Source: Microcebus murinus
Lineage: Eukaryota; Chordata; Mammalia; Primates; Cheirogaleidae
Direction: 5' to 3'
Length of the DNA stretch: 64,000 nucleotides
Assembly (NCBI RefSeq): GCF_040939455.1
Contig: NC_134109.1
Coordinates: 39,263,501-39,327,500, forward strand
Under the pieces are notes generated by a model that was not told the origin of the DNA, did no database searches, and saw nothing but the letters and a program-made list of their open reading frames with translations. Each line of letters opens with the position of its first letter. The first letter of the stretch is position 1. Positions 10,957 through 23,720 of the stretch are shown piece after piece. Position numbers and translations under genes: made by a program.

Positions 10957-13949
10957 TCAACCTTGACACTATTGATTGACATTTTAAACTGGATGATTCT
11001 TTGTTGTGGGTTTGTCATGTGATCCACTAGAAGTCAGTAATACCTCATCCTCAGTTTTCTGGTTCCAAAATGGCAGCATAAAACAAGCTGGCTTCACTAC
11101 CCCCCACAAAAAAACCAAAACAAATAAATAGTGCCAAAATTATTACAGGGACTATACTAGAAATCAAATATGAGGATGAGACAGTATATGGCACCACAGA
11201 GAAGTGAAAAAACTCTGAGCAGATGGTAAGAAAATTGAACTATCATCTAGCACCAAGTGCATGGGAAATTTCTCCCCCATTCACAGTTTCTACACTGGAA
11301 AAAGTGAACTTGAGGTGGACAACCATTACTCCCTACCATCATGGGTTCCTTGGTAGGAGACCTGTCTCTGCCTCAACCCATGGCAAGCATCGTGAGTGCC
11401 TGAAGTTAGAAATATTCCTGAGGACAGCCAGAGAGAAAGGGTGAGGGGTAGGACTACCATTCCCAGCCCTGGACACTCTGCTCTGTTAACTCAGCCAAAG
11501 GAGACGTCAAATCAGAGTGGCTGTCCAGTAGCACTGCACTGTAGGTGGTACATTCCACAGGTCTCCTGGGCACAAACCCTAGCTAGCCTTTCCACACAAC
11601 CAGGATATCCCCTTTGGTACTGATAGTTTACTAGAACTGAAGCAAACCTGGGCTTAAGGCCATCTAGTGCCAAAAAGGAGGCAGTGACTTAGTAGAAAAA
11701 AAAAGAATCCTGTCTGGGCAGTGCTCAAGGACTGGCAACTATGATCAGGCACTGGGCCTTGAGGAAGCCACAAACTATTGCCCATCCCAACAGACGTTAC
11801 TCCGGTCAGTTCCTGGGGCCTTCACTGGTCTTTGGGAATTGTGATTGCAGCCTTCAACTTTACTGAGAGCATGAACAATGAACAATGCTAGCAGTGGGGT
11901 GGGCCTGGAGTACAAATCATAACATGAATTTCGTAGTCTACAACCTGATTTTAAAAAAATCCATTAAAAATTGAAGCAATTTTATTATTTCTATAGGATA
12001 CATGATACCAATAAATTATTGGTTGATTTTGGCATGATCAGGGCAATGTGGTTAGGAAATAAAATTTCCATATTTTTAAAGATGCACTCTTAACCATGAG
12101 GAAAAAGTATATGCCATGTCTGGGATTTGTTTTTAAAATATCTCAGCAAAGAAAAGGGAGAGAAATTTAACAGGTAAGTTACAAAGAAACTCTAAGCAAA
12201 CATATCCACTAAAAACATAAACAAGCCACACAAAGAAGAATGGAAGAAATAACTAATCTTTAAGGCAAATATATAGATCTTCATCTGTAAGAAACAACAT
12301 AAATGGAACCATGACCTCCCCAACTGCACAAAGCAAGGAATATGTGAGTTCTCAGACCAAGAATTCAAAATAGCAGTTTTAAGGAAATTCAGTGATCTCC
12401 AAGATAACACAGAAAAAGCTATTCAGAAATGTATACAAGACATTTAACAGAGGTTGAAAAAAAACAAACAAACAGAAATCTTGGAATTTAGAAATATATT
12501 TGCTGAACTGAAAAATTCATTAGCAGCAGAATGGATCAAGCAGAGGAAAGAATCAGTAAACTTGAAAACAGCCTATTTGAAAATACACATAGCAGATAAA
12601 AGAATGAAAAGGAATAAAAATCACCTAGAAGATATAGAAATTTATCTTGAAAGAATAAATCTAAGAATTATTGGGGTTCAGCAGGGAGCTGAGCAAGAGC
12701 AAGTGTTAGAAAGCTTATTCAAAGAAATAATACCAGAAAACTTTCCAAAATTTGAGAAATATGTAAATATCCATGTACCTGAAGGCTAGATAACACCAAA
12801 CAGATTTGACCCAACTAAGATGGTTACCCCAAGGCATATGATAATTAAACTCCCAAAGGTCAATGACAAAGAGAGGATCCTAAAGCAGCAAGAGCAAAAG
12901 AAACAACATATAAAGAAGCTCTAATTCATCTGGCAAGAATTGACTTCTCAATAGAAAACCTCACAGGTCAGAAAGTATTGGGACAGCATTTTCAAAGTGC
13001 TGAAAGAAAACAACTGCCACTATATATACTGTATCCAACAAAGCTATCCTTCAAATATGGAGAGATACAGTCTTTCCTCAACAAACAAAAGCTGGGAGAA
13101 TTTACCACTACAGGACTTGTCTTACAAGAAACGCTAAAGGGAGCTCTTGAATCTGAAAGAAAAAAACCAACAATGTGCAAAAGAAAACATTTGAAGGTAT
13201 AAAACCCACTGGTAAAATTAAATACATGGGCAAACCCAGAAAAATACTGTAATTGTGGTTTACAGTCCACCCATAACTCTAGTATGAAGCCTAAAAGACA
13301 GACCTATTAAACACAATAATACAGTGACTTTCTTAGAGATAGGTAATGTAAAAATAAGTAAATTGAGACAACAAAAAGTCAAAATGTGGGTTGAGGATGG
13401 AGTTAAAAGTGGAGAAATTTTAAAGTTTTTTTTGTTTGTTTTCTATTCTTTATGATGTAAGATAAGTTGTCCTTTCTTTAAAATAACTTATTTACAGGAG
13501 ATGTTTTTTGTAAGCCTCATGGTAACCACTGAAAAAACTTATAATAGATTCATTAAAAATAAAAAGCAACTAGTCAAAACTATACTACCAAAGAAATCAC
13601 TTAACCAAAATGGAAAATAAGAAGAAAAAAGAAAGGAAGAGAGAAGTTACACAACAACCAGAGAATAAGCAACAATATGGTGGTAATAAGTCCTTAGTTA
13701 TCAACAATAGCACTGAATGTAAATGGACTGAATTATCCAATTAAAAGACATGGAGTGGCCAAGTGGATAAAGAAATAAGATCCAATTATATGCTGCCTAC
13801 AAGAAACCCACTTCACCTATAAAAACACACATAGACTGAAAGTGAAGGAATGGAGAAAGATATTCCATGCAAATGGAAACCAAAAAAGAGCAGGAGTAGC
13901 TATACTTATATCAGATAAAATAGACTATAAGTCAAAGACTGCAAAAATA

Positions 13950-14247
13950 GGCCAGGCACAGTGGCTTACACCTGTATTCCTATCACTTTTGGAGGCTGAG
14001 GTGGGAAGATCACTTCAGGCCAGGAGTTTAAGGCCAGCCTGAGCAACAAAGTGAGATCCTGTCTCTACAAAAAAATAGAAAAATTAGCCAGGCATGGTGG
14101 CACATGCCTGTAGTCCAGCTACTCTGGAGGCTGAGGCAGGAGGATTTCTTGAGCCCAGGAATTTGAGATTGCAGTGTGCTATGATGATACCAGTGCACTC
14201 TAGCTCAGGCAACAGAGCAAAACCATGTCTTAAAACAAAACAAAAGA
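13950..14247 (+). mobile_element. AluJ-type dimeric Alu
   Basis: The element begins GGCCAGGCACAGTGGCTTAC, has two arms and a short A-rich middle, and ends with 'cttaaaacaaaacaaaag'. It lacks the strepsirrhine linker, so it belongs to the older J class. Flanks share a diverged AAAGACT duplication. It is inserted in the ORF2 part of the surrounding L1. Confidence 0.9.
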
Positions 14248-15425
14248 CTATACGATGAGACAAAGAAGGTCACTATATAATGACAAATGGGTCAGTTCTG
14301 CAAGAATATATAACAATTACAAATATCTATGCACCCAGCACTGGAGCACCCAGGTATATAAAGCAAACATTGATAGATTGTAATATAATAATGGTTGAGG
14401 ACTTCAACACTCTACTCTCAATAACAGATCATCCAGACAGAAAATCAGCAAAGAAACATTGGAATTAAAATACACATTAGACCAAGTAGACCTAACATTT
14501 ACAGAACATTTCCCCCAACTGCTACAGTATGTACATTCTTTTCATCAGGACATGGACATTATCCAGAATAGACCATATCTTAGGCCACAAAGCAAGTAAA
14601 GAAATTTACAAATCATGGTAGAAATCATGTCATGTCAGGTAGAAATCATGTCATGTATCTTTTATGATCATGATGAGGAAAATTAGAAATCAATAACAAG
14701 AGGGACCTCAGAAAATATACAAACACATGGAAATTAAACAACCTGCTCATGAACGACCAATAGATCAATGAAGAAATTAAGAAGGAAACTTAAAAATTTC
14801 TTAAAACAAATGAAAATAGAAATACAACATATAAAAATCAATGGATACAGCAAAAGCAGTATTAAGAGAGAAGTTTATATTATAGTAATAAATACCTATA
14901 CTAAAAAGTAGAAAGACTTCAAATAAACAACCTAATGATATGCCTTAATAAATTAGGAAAGCAAAACAAAACCAGATCTAATGTTCATAAAAGGAAAGAA
15001 ATAATAAAGATCAGAGTAGAAATAATAAATAATACATTTATTATAAATAAATTTAGAAATAAAATTGAGATTAAGAAAATACAGATCATTGAAACAAAAA
15101 GTTGTTTTTTTTAAAAAAGAGACAAAATTAACAAATGTGTAGCTACACTAAGAATAAAAGTAATAAGACCCAAATAAATAAAATCAGAAACCAAAAACAG
15201 GAGGCATAACAACTGAAACCACAGAAGTACAAGGAATCATTGGAAATTGTTATGAACAATTATATGCCAACTTGGAAAACCTAGAAGAAATGTATAAATT
15301 CTTGGACACATAAAACCTACCAATACCGGACAGTGAAGAAATAGAAAACCTCAATCAACCAATAGTAAGTAATGAGATTGAAGCCATAATTAAAAAGCCT
15401 CATATCAAAGAAAAGCCCAGGACTT

Positions 15426-15764
15426 TTTTTTTTTTTTTTTTTTTTTTTGAGACAGAGTCTCGCTTTGTTGCCCAGGCTAGAGTGAGTGCCGTGGCGTCAG
15501 CCTAGCTCACAGCAACCTCAAACTCCTGGGCTCGAGTGATCCTTCTGCCTCAGCCTCCCGGGTAGCTGGGACTACAGGCATGCGCCACCATGCCCGGCTA
15601 ATTTTTTATATATATATCAGTTGGCCAATTAATTTCTTTCTATTTATAGTAGAGACGGGGTCTCGCTCTTGCTCAGGCTGGTTTTGAACTCCTGACCTTG
15701 AGCAATCCGCCCGCCTTGGCCTCCCAAGAGCTAGGATTACAGGCGTGAGCCACAGCGCCCAGCC
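15426..15764 (-). mobile_element. Strepsirrhine Alu (AluL-type)
   Basis: It runs from a long T-stretch to 'cacagcgcccagcc', so it lies on the minus strand. The middle linker TTGGCCAATTAATTTC is the strepsirrhine marker. A perfect target duplication AAAGCCCAGGACTT lies at 15412-15425 and 15765-15778, inside L1 ORF2 sequence. A nearly complete copy. Confidence 0.96.
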
Positions 15765-16613
15765 AAAGCCCAGGACTTTGATGGCTTCCCTGTGGAATTC
15801 TACCAAAATTTATAGAACTAATACCAATTCTATTCAAACTCTTCAAAAAAATTGAAGAGGAGGAAATACATCCAGGCTAGCATTATCCTGATATCAAAGC
15901 CAGAGAAGGGCACAACACAAAAGGAAAACTACCAACTATTATCACTGATGAATATAGATGCAAAAATCCTCAAAAAAATACTAGCAAACTGAATTCAACA
16001 TTACATTAAAGAAACCACTCACCATGATCAAGGGGGATTCATCACAGGGGACAAGAATGGCCCAACATTTGGTAATCAATAAACTTGATATATCACATTA
16101 ACAGAACCAACAATAAAACTATGTGATCATTCCAATAGATATTGAAGAAAACATTTCATAAAACTCAACATCCTTTAGGATAAAAACCCTAAAGAAATTG
16201 GATATAGAAGGAACATGCCTCAAAATAATAAGCCCATGTATTAGTAATGCATAGCTAACATTATACTGAATGGGACAAAGTTGAAAGCTGTTCCTCTAAA
16301 ATCTGAAACAAGACAAGGATGCCCACTTTCATCATTTTTCTTTGACATAATACTATAAGTCCTGGCCAGAGCAATTCGGCAACAGAAAGATATAAAATGT
16401 ACCCAAATGGGAAAGGAAGAAGTCAAATTGTCCTTGTTCAAAGAAGACATGATTTATATTTAGAAAAAACTAAGGACACCACCAAAAAAACTATTTGAAC
16501 TGATAAATGAATTTAGTAAAGCTGCAAAATACAAAATGAACATACAAAAATCAATAGCTTTTATATATGCCATCAGTGAACAACCTGAAAAAGAAATCAA
16601 GAAAGCAATCCTA

Positions 16614-17013
16614 CCATGTTTCCCCAAAAATAAGACAGGGTCTTATATTTATTTTTCCTCAAGAAGATACCCTAGGGCTTATTTTCAGGGGATGTGTTAT
16701 TTTCCCCTCAAAGCCTCAGCTTGCAGCACGCACAGGATGGCCAGGACCTGACTGGGGGAGCCAATCTTGTTGATGGGGCTGCCCGCACCTTTCCAGTCAC
16801 CTCTGGGATAGTAGCTGTCATGATGGGGCAGATGAGAAGGGCTGCTCGTCTTCTTTACCGCTCCATGATGAAATGCGAGGGTTGTGCAGATATGCTGCGT
16901 AGCCATGCCCATCACTAGGTCTTATTTTCGAGGTAGGGCTTATATTGCACAAATGCTTAGAAATCCTGCTAGGGCTTATTTTATGCATAGGTCTTATTTT
17001 GGGGGAAACATGG
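16614..17013. mobile_element. 400-bp TA-flanked DNA transposon (MITE, Tc1/mariner-pogo type)
   Basis: It starts CCATGTTTCCCCAAAAATAA and ends with the near-perfect inverse (TTATTTTGGGGGAAACATGG). TA dinucleotides at 16612-16613 and 17014-17015 match the target duplication of Tc1/mariner/pogo elements. The surrounding L1 reads continuously across the insertion. Inside are several copies of a '(g)gtcttatttt / gggcttattttc' motif near both ends and a GC-richer unrelated core (16715-16915) with short open frames but no transposase motif. It is too short to code for a transposase. The family name is not assigned. Confidence 0.8.
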
Positions 17014-18959
17014 TATTTATAATAGTTATAAAGAATATAAAATATCTAGAATTCAATTAAATCCCAAAATGAAAGATTTGTGGAAGGAAAAGTATACAAC
17101 ACTGCTGAAAAAATTGAAGAGGACACAAAAAAAATGGAAAGATATTCTATATTCATGGATTAGAAGAATTAATATTGTTAAAATGATAACATTACCCAAA
17201 GTAATTTATAGATTCAATGCAATCCCTATCAAAATACCAATGATCTAATGTCATTCTTCACAGAAATAAAAAAGAAAACAATCCTAAAATTTATAAAGAA
17301 CCACAAAAACCCCAAATAGCCAAAGCAATTCTCAGAAAAAAGGACAAATCTGGAGGCATCATACTACTTGACCTTAAAATATACTACAAAGCTATAGTAA
17401 CTAAGTCAGCAAGGAGTTGGTATAAAAACAGACATATATACCAATGGAACAGAATAGAGAATCCAGATATAAATCAATGCATTAGCAGCCAACTCATTTT
17501 CAACAAAGTACCAAGAACATAGAATGTGGAAAGGGTAGTATCTTCAATAGGGAAATTGGATAACCATATGCAGAAGAATGAAACTAGATACCTCATTCTC
17601 ATATACAAAAATCAAATCAAAATGAATAAAAGATTTAAATCTAAGACCTGAACTATGAAACTACTAGAAGAAAACATCAGGGAAATGCTCCTTGACATTG
17701 GTCTGGGCAAATATTTTTTTGTGTATGATCTTCAAAAGCATAGGCAACAAAAGTGAAAACAGGCAAATGGGATTACATCAAGTTAAATAGCTTCTGGACA
17801 GCATGGAGAATAATCAAAAAAGCAAAGAGAAAACCCACAGAATGAGAGAAAATATTTACAAAATGTCCATCTGACAAAGGATTAATAACCAGAATATAGA
17901 AGGAGCTCAAATGACTCAATTGCAAAAAAACAAATAATCAGATTTAAAAATGGGCAAAGCTCTGAGTAGACATTTCTCAAAAGAAGACATACAAATGGCT
18001 AATGGGTATGAAAAAATGCTCAATATCACTAATCATTGGAGAAATGCAAATCCAAAACACAATGAGATGCCATCTCACCCCGGTTAAAATAGGTTTTATT
18101 AAAAAGACAGGTATTAACCAATGCTGGAGAGGATGTAGAGAAAGGGAACTCTTGTACACTGTTGGTGAGAAAGTAAATTAGTATAGTCACTATGGAGAAC
18201 AGTATGGAGGTTCTTCAAAAAACTAAAAATAGAACTACCATAATCTAGCAATTCTACTACTGGGCATATATCAAACAGAAAGGAATCAAAATATCAAATA
18301 AATATCTGCACTCCCATGTTTATTGTAGCACTATTCACAATAGCCAAAATATGAAATCAACCTAAGTGTTCAGCAATGGATGAATAAAGAATATGTGGTA
18401 TATATACTCAATGGAATATTATTCAGCCATTAAAAAGAATGAAATCCTGTCATTTGTAGTAACATAGGTAGCATTGGAGGTCATTCATGTTAAGTGAAAT
18501 AAGCCAAACATCTAAAGACAAATATTGCATGTTCTCATATGTGGGAGCTAAAAAATGGATCTCATGAAAATAATAAGTAGATAAATTGGTGGTTAGCAGA
18601 GGCAGGAATGGTAGTAGGGAGGGGGAGATGAAAAGAGGTTGATTAATGGATACAAATATAAGGTTAGATAGAAGAAATAATACATATTTATAAATATATC
18701 AGTAAGGTGACTATAGTTAATAATCTACTGTACATTTCAAAATAGCTAGAAGAGAATAATTTGAATGTTCTTAGCATAAAGAAAAGATAATAACTTAAGG
18801 TGATAGAAATCTTAATTACCCTGCTTTGGTCTTTACACATTATATGAATGTGTTAAATCACTTGTGCCCTGAAGATATGTTCATCTAGTATGCATCAATA
18901 AGAACAGTTAATAAAAAAATTAAATAACTCCAGATATGGTCAGATATCCTCTGAGAGGC

Positions 18960-20040
18960 AAAATTGCCCCCAATTCTGAGCCACTATATTAAATAACCTA
19001 TATAATCAATTTCAAAGTATAAAGTCGGAAATTATTCAAGAAATTATACACAGCTAACCCAATGGATAGTAAGGACAAAGATAGTGAAAGAAAAGAAAAA
19101 TTATAGATCAATCTCAAGAATGAACATAGACGTAAAAATCTTAAATACTTAGCAAACCAAAGTTATCAGTGTAACAGTAAAAGAATAATATATCATGGCC
19201 AACCTAAATGTGCACTGATGATCCAGCATTAGAAAAATCTATCAGTAACAGATTCATAAAATATTTTAAATAACTTAAAATATTTTTTAAAAATGATAGA
19301 GAGGGGGATTTGTACTTTCACATATTAAAATATTCATTGTTTTGCTTCTTTCGTTGAGGCATAATTCATGCCCATAAAATTTACCTTTTTAAAATGTAAA
19401 TTTCATGGCCTTTAGTATATTCACAAGGTTGTACAACCATTGCCACTGTCTAATTCCAGAACATTTTTATCACCCAAATATTAAAAAATATTATCAAAAC
19501 GTGGTAATTACATCATTGTGGTGCAGTAAAAGACAAATTAATCAAAAGACTACATCAAAATAAAAACATATATGACAAAAGACACTAACAAAGTTAAGAC
19601 AATGATAGAATGAACAAAGGATTGGTATCCAGAATTCATAATATATAAAGAAATACATCACTCTTAAAAATTAATAAAGAGACAATAAAAATGGGCAAAC
19701 AATAAGAAGGCAATTTACAGAAAAGGAAAGGCAAAGGGTCACTAAACGTAACAAAATGCCTGACCCTAGTAGTACAAGGAAATGCAGATTAAACCATTGA
19801 AATACCTGTTTTCACCTGTCAGATTAGCAGAAATTAAAGATTTGGTAATATCTAGTGAGGTCAAGAATAATGAAAGTGTAAATTGGTACAACCACTTCAG
19901 AGGACTGCTTCAAAATAAAAATGCGTATACTTAGTAATTTCACTTCTTGGCATCTACTCCAAACAAATATTTGAGATGCTCTTACAGATCCTTGTGCCAG
20001 GAGGCATATACGAACATGAATAGTGTTTAAAGGGTACATG
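18960..20040 (+). repeat. Old L1 (L1ME/HAL1-like) fragments
   Basis: The sense strand carries RT and downstream ORF2 wording of an old L1 in heavily mutated form ('caatctcaagaatgaacatagac', 'aatgggcaaacaataagaag', 'ggtcaagaataatgaaagtgt'). Between 19310 and 19500 it is interrupted by a different AT-rich stretch ('gttgaggcataattcatgcc', 'ttcacaaggttgtacaacca') that is probably another L1 3' fragment. From 20041 to 20773 I see nothing. Confidence 0.55.
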
Positions 20041-20773
20041 GAAACAGTAGCATTACTTGTTCTTTAAGGGAGGTTAACACTTTTTCTGATAGTCTAAAAG
20101 CACTATGAGAGGGCAGAATTAAAACCACTGTCTGTTATAACAAAAATAACTGAGATAAACTTTCCTATTAAAGCAAAGATATTTTCATTTTGAGTCAAAT
20201 AACAAAAATCAGGGACTCTTCAAAATGACTCAGGGAGAACGAAAGGCTTGGAATAAACATTAATAAAGTAATGGTTTAGATATTAATGTTTAACAATTTA
20301 AAGTTAAAAGTGGAATATTAACTCTTTCATATATGTATAAAAAACTTTAATCTTTTAATCTGTAATTTTGCCTTCCTGTTTTTCAATTTGAGAAGTTATA
20401 GAGGATAGGGGGACATGGAAATCAGGTAATCAGTTGGAAACATGGTAAGATTCACTTGATTAATCATGAATATGAATGGTGTAAAATTTAAAAAGGTTTA
20501 CCTTAAATGTAGAAATACTACATGTATATTTATGATACGTATCAAAACCATCAAATTCCTTGACAGTCTTAAACGTTTTTGTTCCCCAGTATTTGACTTA
20601 ATGTTTTGTGTGTAGTGGTTTCAGTTAATGTTTCGGGTTGTAGGTATTGATAATGGTGATGATGAGGTGGATGAAATGCTAAGGAAATAAGGGAGTCCTG
20701 AGTAGCTATGGCAAGTAAAAAAGTCTTTATTGTTTTATATAGCCTAGTCTAATGCTTAATTTCTTTCTTTCAG

Positions 20774-20859
20774 GTATTTAATGACTCTGCTGTGAATAAG
20801 CATTCAAAATGTTCACAAGTTATGGCTATAAAAAGTTCACAAAATTTTATGCAATTCAG
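20774..20859 (+). CDS. SIX6OS1: SIX6OS1 exon (FNDSAVNKHSKCS)
   Basis: The exon has 86 nt from phase 0 and leaves AG. It encodes VFNDSAVNKHSKCSQVMAIK then SSQNFMQF. The acceptor TTCTTTCAG is strong and the donor is CAG|GTAACC. Human reads IFNDSAVDNHSKCS here, so this part is conserved, while the following residues (QVMAIKSSQNFMQF) diverge. Confidence 0.93.
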
Positions 20860-20954
20860 GTAACCTTTAAAAATAAAAAAATGTTTTAGTTTCTGAAATA
20901 ATTTATGAATACCAACTCAGAAAAAATATAAATATTATATTTATTGTATTTTAG

Positions 20955-21013
20955 ATTATTAACCCCACAGAAACAATCAAATTGCAATCAGTGGTTTGAA
21001 AAAGGAGATACAG
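20955..21013 (+). CDS. SIX6OS1: SIX6OS1 exon (LLTPQKQSN)
   Basis: The exon has 59 nt, entering with A to complete arginine, then LLTPQKQSNCNQWFEKGDT, leaving G. The intron before it is only 95 bp. The donor ACAG|GTATTT is acceptable. Confidence 0.92.
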
Positions 21014-21104
21014 GTATTTGCTTTCATATTTTTCCTAGAAAGTAGGGGTAGCATATTATATCAGCCTTTTATACTATTCATATAAATCATTTGAATTGTT
21101 TATA

Positions 21105-21560
21105 TTTTTGTTTAACTGACCATGCATGCCTGGCTTTAAAATACATTTTTCCTTAAATATAAAACAAATACATTTCATTGTACAATATGTAGAAAACAAA
21201 GAAAAATATAAGGGAAACAAAAATACCATCACCCAGACATAAATGACATGAAACATACTGGTGTATGCTCTTTTAAGCTTGTTTTCTATACACATATATG
21301 TTTTGTTCTTTCCCCCCAAAATTTGAACCATACTATATATATAATTTTGTATTCTTTTTTCCCACTTGATATGCTATTGGGTTATTTCTCCATGTCATTA
21401 AATAGATTTTATTTAATGACCGTATAATATTCTATTATATGGATATGCCATAATTAATTTAGCCATTCTCTCACATTGAATATCTTCTTGTTTCTACTTT
21501 TTTTGCTATTATAAACAATGTTACTATATTCTTTTACATTAATCTTTTACTATAATATTT
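21105..21560 (-). repeat. Old L1M 3'-end fragment
   Basis: Minus-oriented old L1 wording includes 'accatactatatatataattttg', 'gggttatttctccatgtcat' and 'tgctattataaacaatgtta'. It has no coding potential. Confidence 0.5.
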
Positions 21561-21692
21561 TGACCCATTTTAAAAAACAAAATCATAGAAGGTTGCAGGA
21601 CATGTATATGAGTTTATTATCCCCAAATCAGCTAGCTGTTGGAACTTTGAGACACCCTTGAAAATACTAACTCATTGTTGAGTGCTCTCTAT

Positions 21693-21790
21693 TTATGTGT
21701 GTGTGTGTATATGTATCTACACACACACGTATACATGTATGTATATGTATATAAACATACACATGTACATGCATGTATATATAATATACT
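21693..21790. repeat. (TG)n/(CA)n inverted simple repeat
   Basis: A TGTGTGTGTGTA run is followed 10-12 bp later by TACACACACACG and then alternating purine-pyrimidine DNA (GTATACATGTATGTATATG). The two runs are inverse complements and could form a hairpin. The alternation also favours Z-DNA. Confidence 0.85.
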
Positions 21791-22349
21791 ATTATATCCC
21801 CACATATATATTTTGGTAAATTGGTAATGTGCAATTATTCCATTTATTAGGATATATCAAAGTCTTCACCTCTTCTTGTCTGGTTACTGACTTTTGTTTT
21901 GAAGTTTTGAAAATGGCTTATTCTGACAGCATGAAAGTTCTGTAAATAGATGTATATTTAGAATGGTCAAATACTATACTATGAGTATACTTTTCTCACT
22001 CTTAGTATGGAATTCACCTAACACAATATGCTAATTGCACATAGTTGAATATTTTCCCTGCTTTCTTTTGGGGGAAAAATCATATCTTACCTGTACAGGT
22101 GATCTGTTCCACCTGTTTATAATCCTTTATATATGCCATGCAGACAGAGGAGAAATAGATAATCTCTAGGTGCAGTGCACCCTTGATTTAGAGAGGTGGG
22201 AAATACATATATCTGGCATAGTCTTTCCTGGTGTTAAGTATATATGGTGAGGCTTCATACTCAAGAAGGCATATTTGGAAGGAAAAGAAGACTTTTTCCA
22301 ATAATCTCTAAACCAATTTTTTGAAGAAATTAGTATGTGGTGAAAAATA

Positions 22350-23560
22350 ATATTTATGACTTCAATGGAAGAGACAAAAAGTATAAATCTTTCAGAAGAT
22401 CAAATAGAAAAACATTCATGACTTCAAGATAGGAAAGGATTTTTCAAACATGAATTTAAAAGCCCAATCATAAAAGAAAGATTGACAAATTTGGCTATAT
22501 TCAAATTAAGAATTTCTGTTCATCAAAAGATACTATAAAAATAGTAGAAGGCAAGTTAACAAGCCAAAGAATACTAATATACAAAAAATTACATAGTATA
22601 TAAAATTATCCAAAAATTAGTTTCCAAAATGTATAAAGAACTTCTACAAATCAAGAAGAAGAAGACAAACAATCCAATTAGAAATATGTGTAAAATCTAT
22701 GAATAGGCACTTCAAAAAAGAGAAATTTTTGTGGCAGATAAACATGAAAAGATGCTCAGCAAATCAGGGGACTGCAAAATAAAACCATAATTAGGTATCA
22801 TTACACATCCACCAGATTTACAAAATTCAAAAAGTCTGACAGTACGAAGTGTTGATGAGAATTTAGGACAATAGGAACTCTCATAAACTATTGGTTAGAA
22901 TAGTCATTAGATATCTATATATTGAGAACAAACCTAAATTATAATTGGACCCAATAATTTTGTCTGGTGAGATTGAATGGGGGTACTTCAGGATGACCAG
23001 TTGTCACAACTAAAATTTGTACAACCAGTTTAGAAAAATTAGGCATTTGGTAAAATGGAAAAATCACATACCCTATCCCTCATAATTCTGCTCCTAGGTA
23101 TATACCTAGAGAAATTCAAGTATATACATACAAAGATATATGTAAAAGAATGTTCATAACATCATTGGTTGTAAGAGCCTGAAAGAAGAAACACCCCAAA
23201 TGCCCATTTGCAGCAAAATGGTAGATGCATTGTATTTATACAATATGTCTTTGTGCAACAATATGGATGAATGTCACAATCATATGCAAAACAAAAAAGC
23301 AAGCCATAAGAACACATATATTATTTCATTATATAACATTTTAAAACAGGAAAAATAAACTATATTATTTAGGTGATAAAACTGTTTAAAACAAATTAAG
23401 GAAATGATTATCATGAAAAGCAGGATAGTGATTACCTCTGAGAAGGAAGACATGGAGAATATAGAACCTTTTGGAGTGCTCATGATGTTCTGTCTCTTTA
23501 CCTGGGTGGTGGTTACATGGGTGTACTCTTTATAATTTTGTTAAACTGTTCATATTATGT
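22350..23560 (+). repeat. Old L1 (L1ME/HAL1-like) 3' half
   Basis: The sense strand resembles the end of ORF2 of an ancient L1: 'gacaaatttggctatattca', 'catcaaaagatactataaaa', 'gaacttctacaaatcaagaa', 'aacatgaaaagatgctcagc', 'caatatggatgaatgtcaca'. No frame is open. The 3' UTR fades out near 23560. Confidence 0.65.
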
Positions 23561-23720
23561 TTTATTCTCTTGTGTGTATGTATTGGGTTGCACCATATGA
23601 AGTTACCGTTTTTGTAGGTTAAAAACAATTAAAGATTAGCAATACCAAATGTCTAATATGTTTTATTTTACAATAAAATTGCAAGAAGAGAAAAATAGTT
23701 TATTCTCATATAACAAACAG

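Larger units (their letters stand above)
11055..18935 (+). mobile_element. Nearly full-length old L1 (L1MB-like) with three nested insertions
   Basis: The 5' end shows the L1-type start 'ttctggttccaaaatggcag', followed by a 1.3-kb 5' UTR. ORF1 remains include a helical part (12454-12789, with GVQQGAEQEQVLESLFKEII) and a C-terminal part (12978-13202, KLSFKYGEIQSFLNKQKLGE). ORF2 begins near 13690 with the endonuclease wording VNGLNYPIKRHG, and RT remains run to about 18200. The 3' UTR (18600-18935) reads like L1MB ('ggtgactatagttaataatc', 'caaaatagctagaagaga'). All frames are broken. Removing the AluJ (13950-14247), the Alu (15426-15764) and the DNA transposon (16614-17013) leaves about 6.8 kb, close to full L1 length. 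It lies in the sense direction of SIX6OS1. Confidence 0.85.
6557..20773 (+). other. SIX6OS1: Largest SIX6OS1 intron (14.2 kb), mostly L1-derived
   Basis: The donor is CAG|GTAGGT and the acceptor TTTCTTTCAG. The intron holds degenerate L1M pieces, an antisense young L1 (9637-10956), a nearly full-length sense L1MB-like element (11055-18935) with three nested insertions, and more old L1 (18960-20040). The last 730 bp show nothing but AT-rich DNA. Confidence 0.85.

Noticed and set aside
14620..14660. Short duplication of GGTAGAAATCATGTCATGT
   Set aside because: A 19-20 bp local duplication within L1 sequence, most likely slippage, without further significance.
23575..23645. 'ttgggttgcaccatatgaag' followed by 'ttaccgtttttgtaggttaa', reminiscent of a mariner-type MITE end
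   Set aside because: Only one end is visible and no inverse partner or TA duplication was found. A Dfam search would decide.
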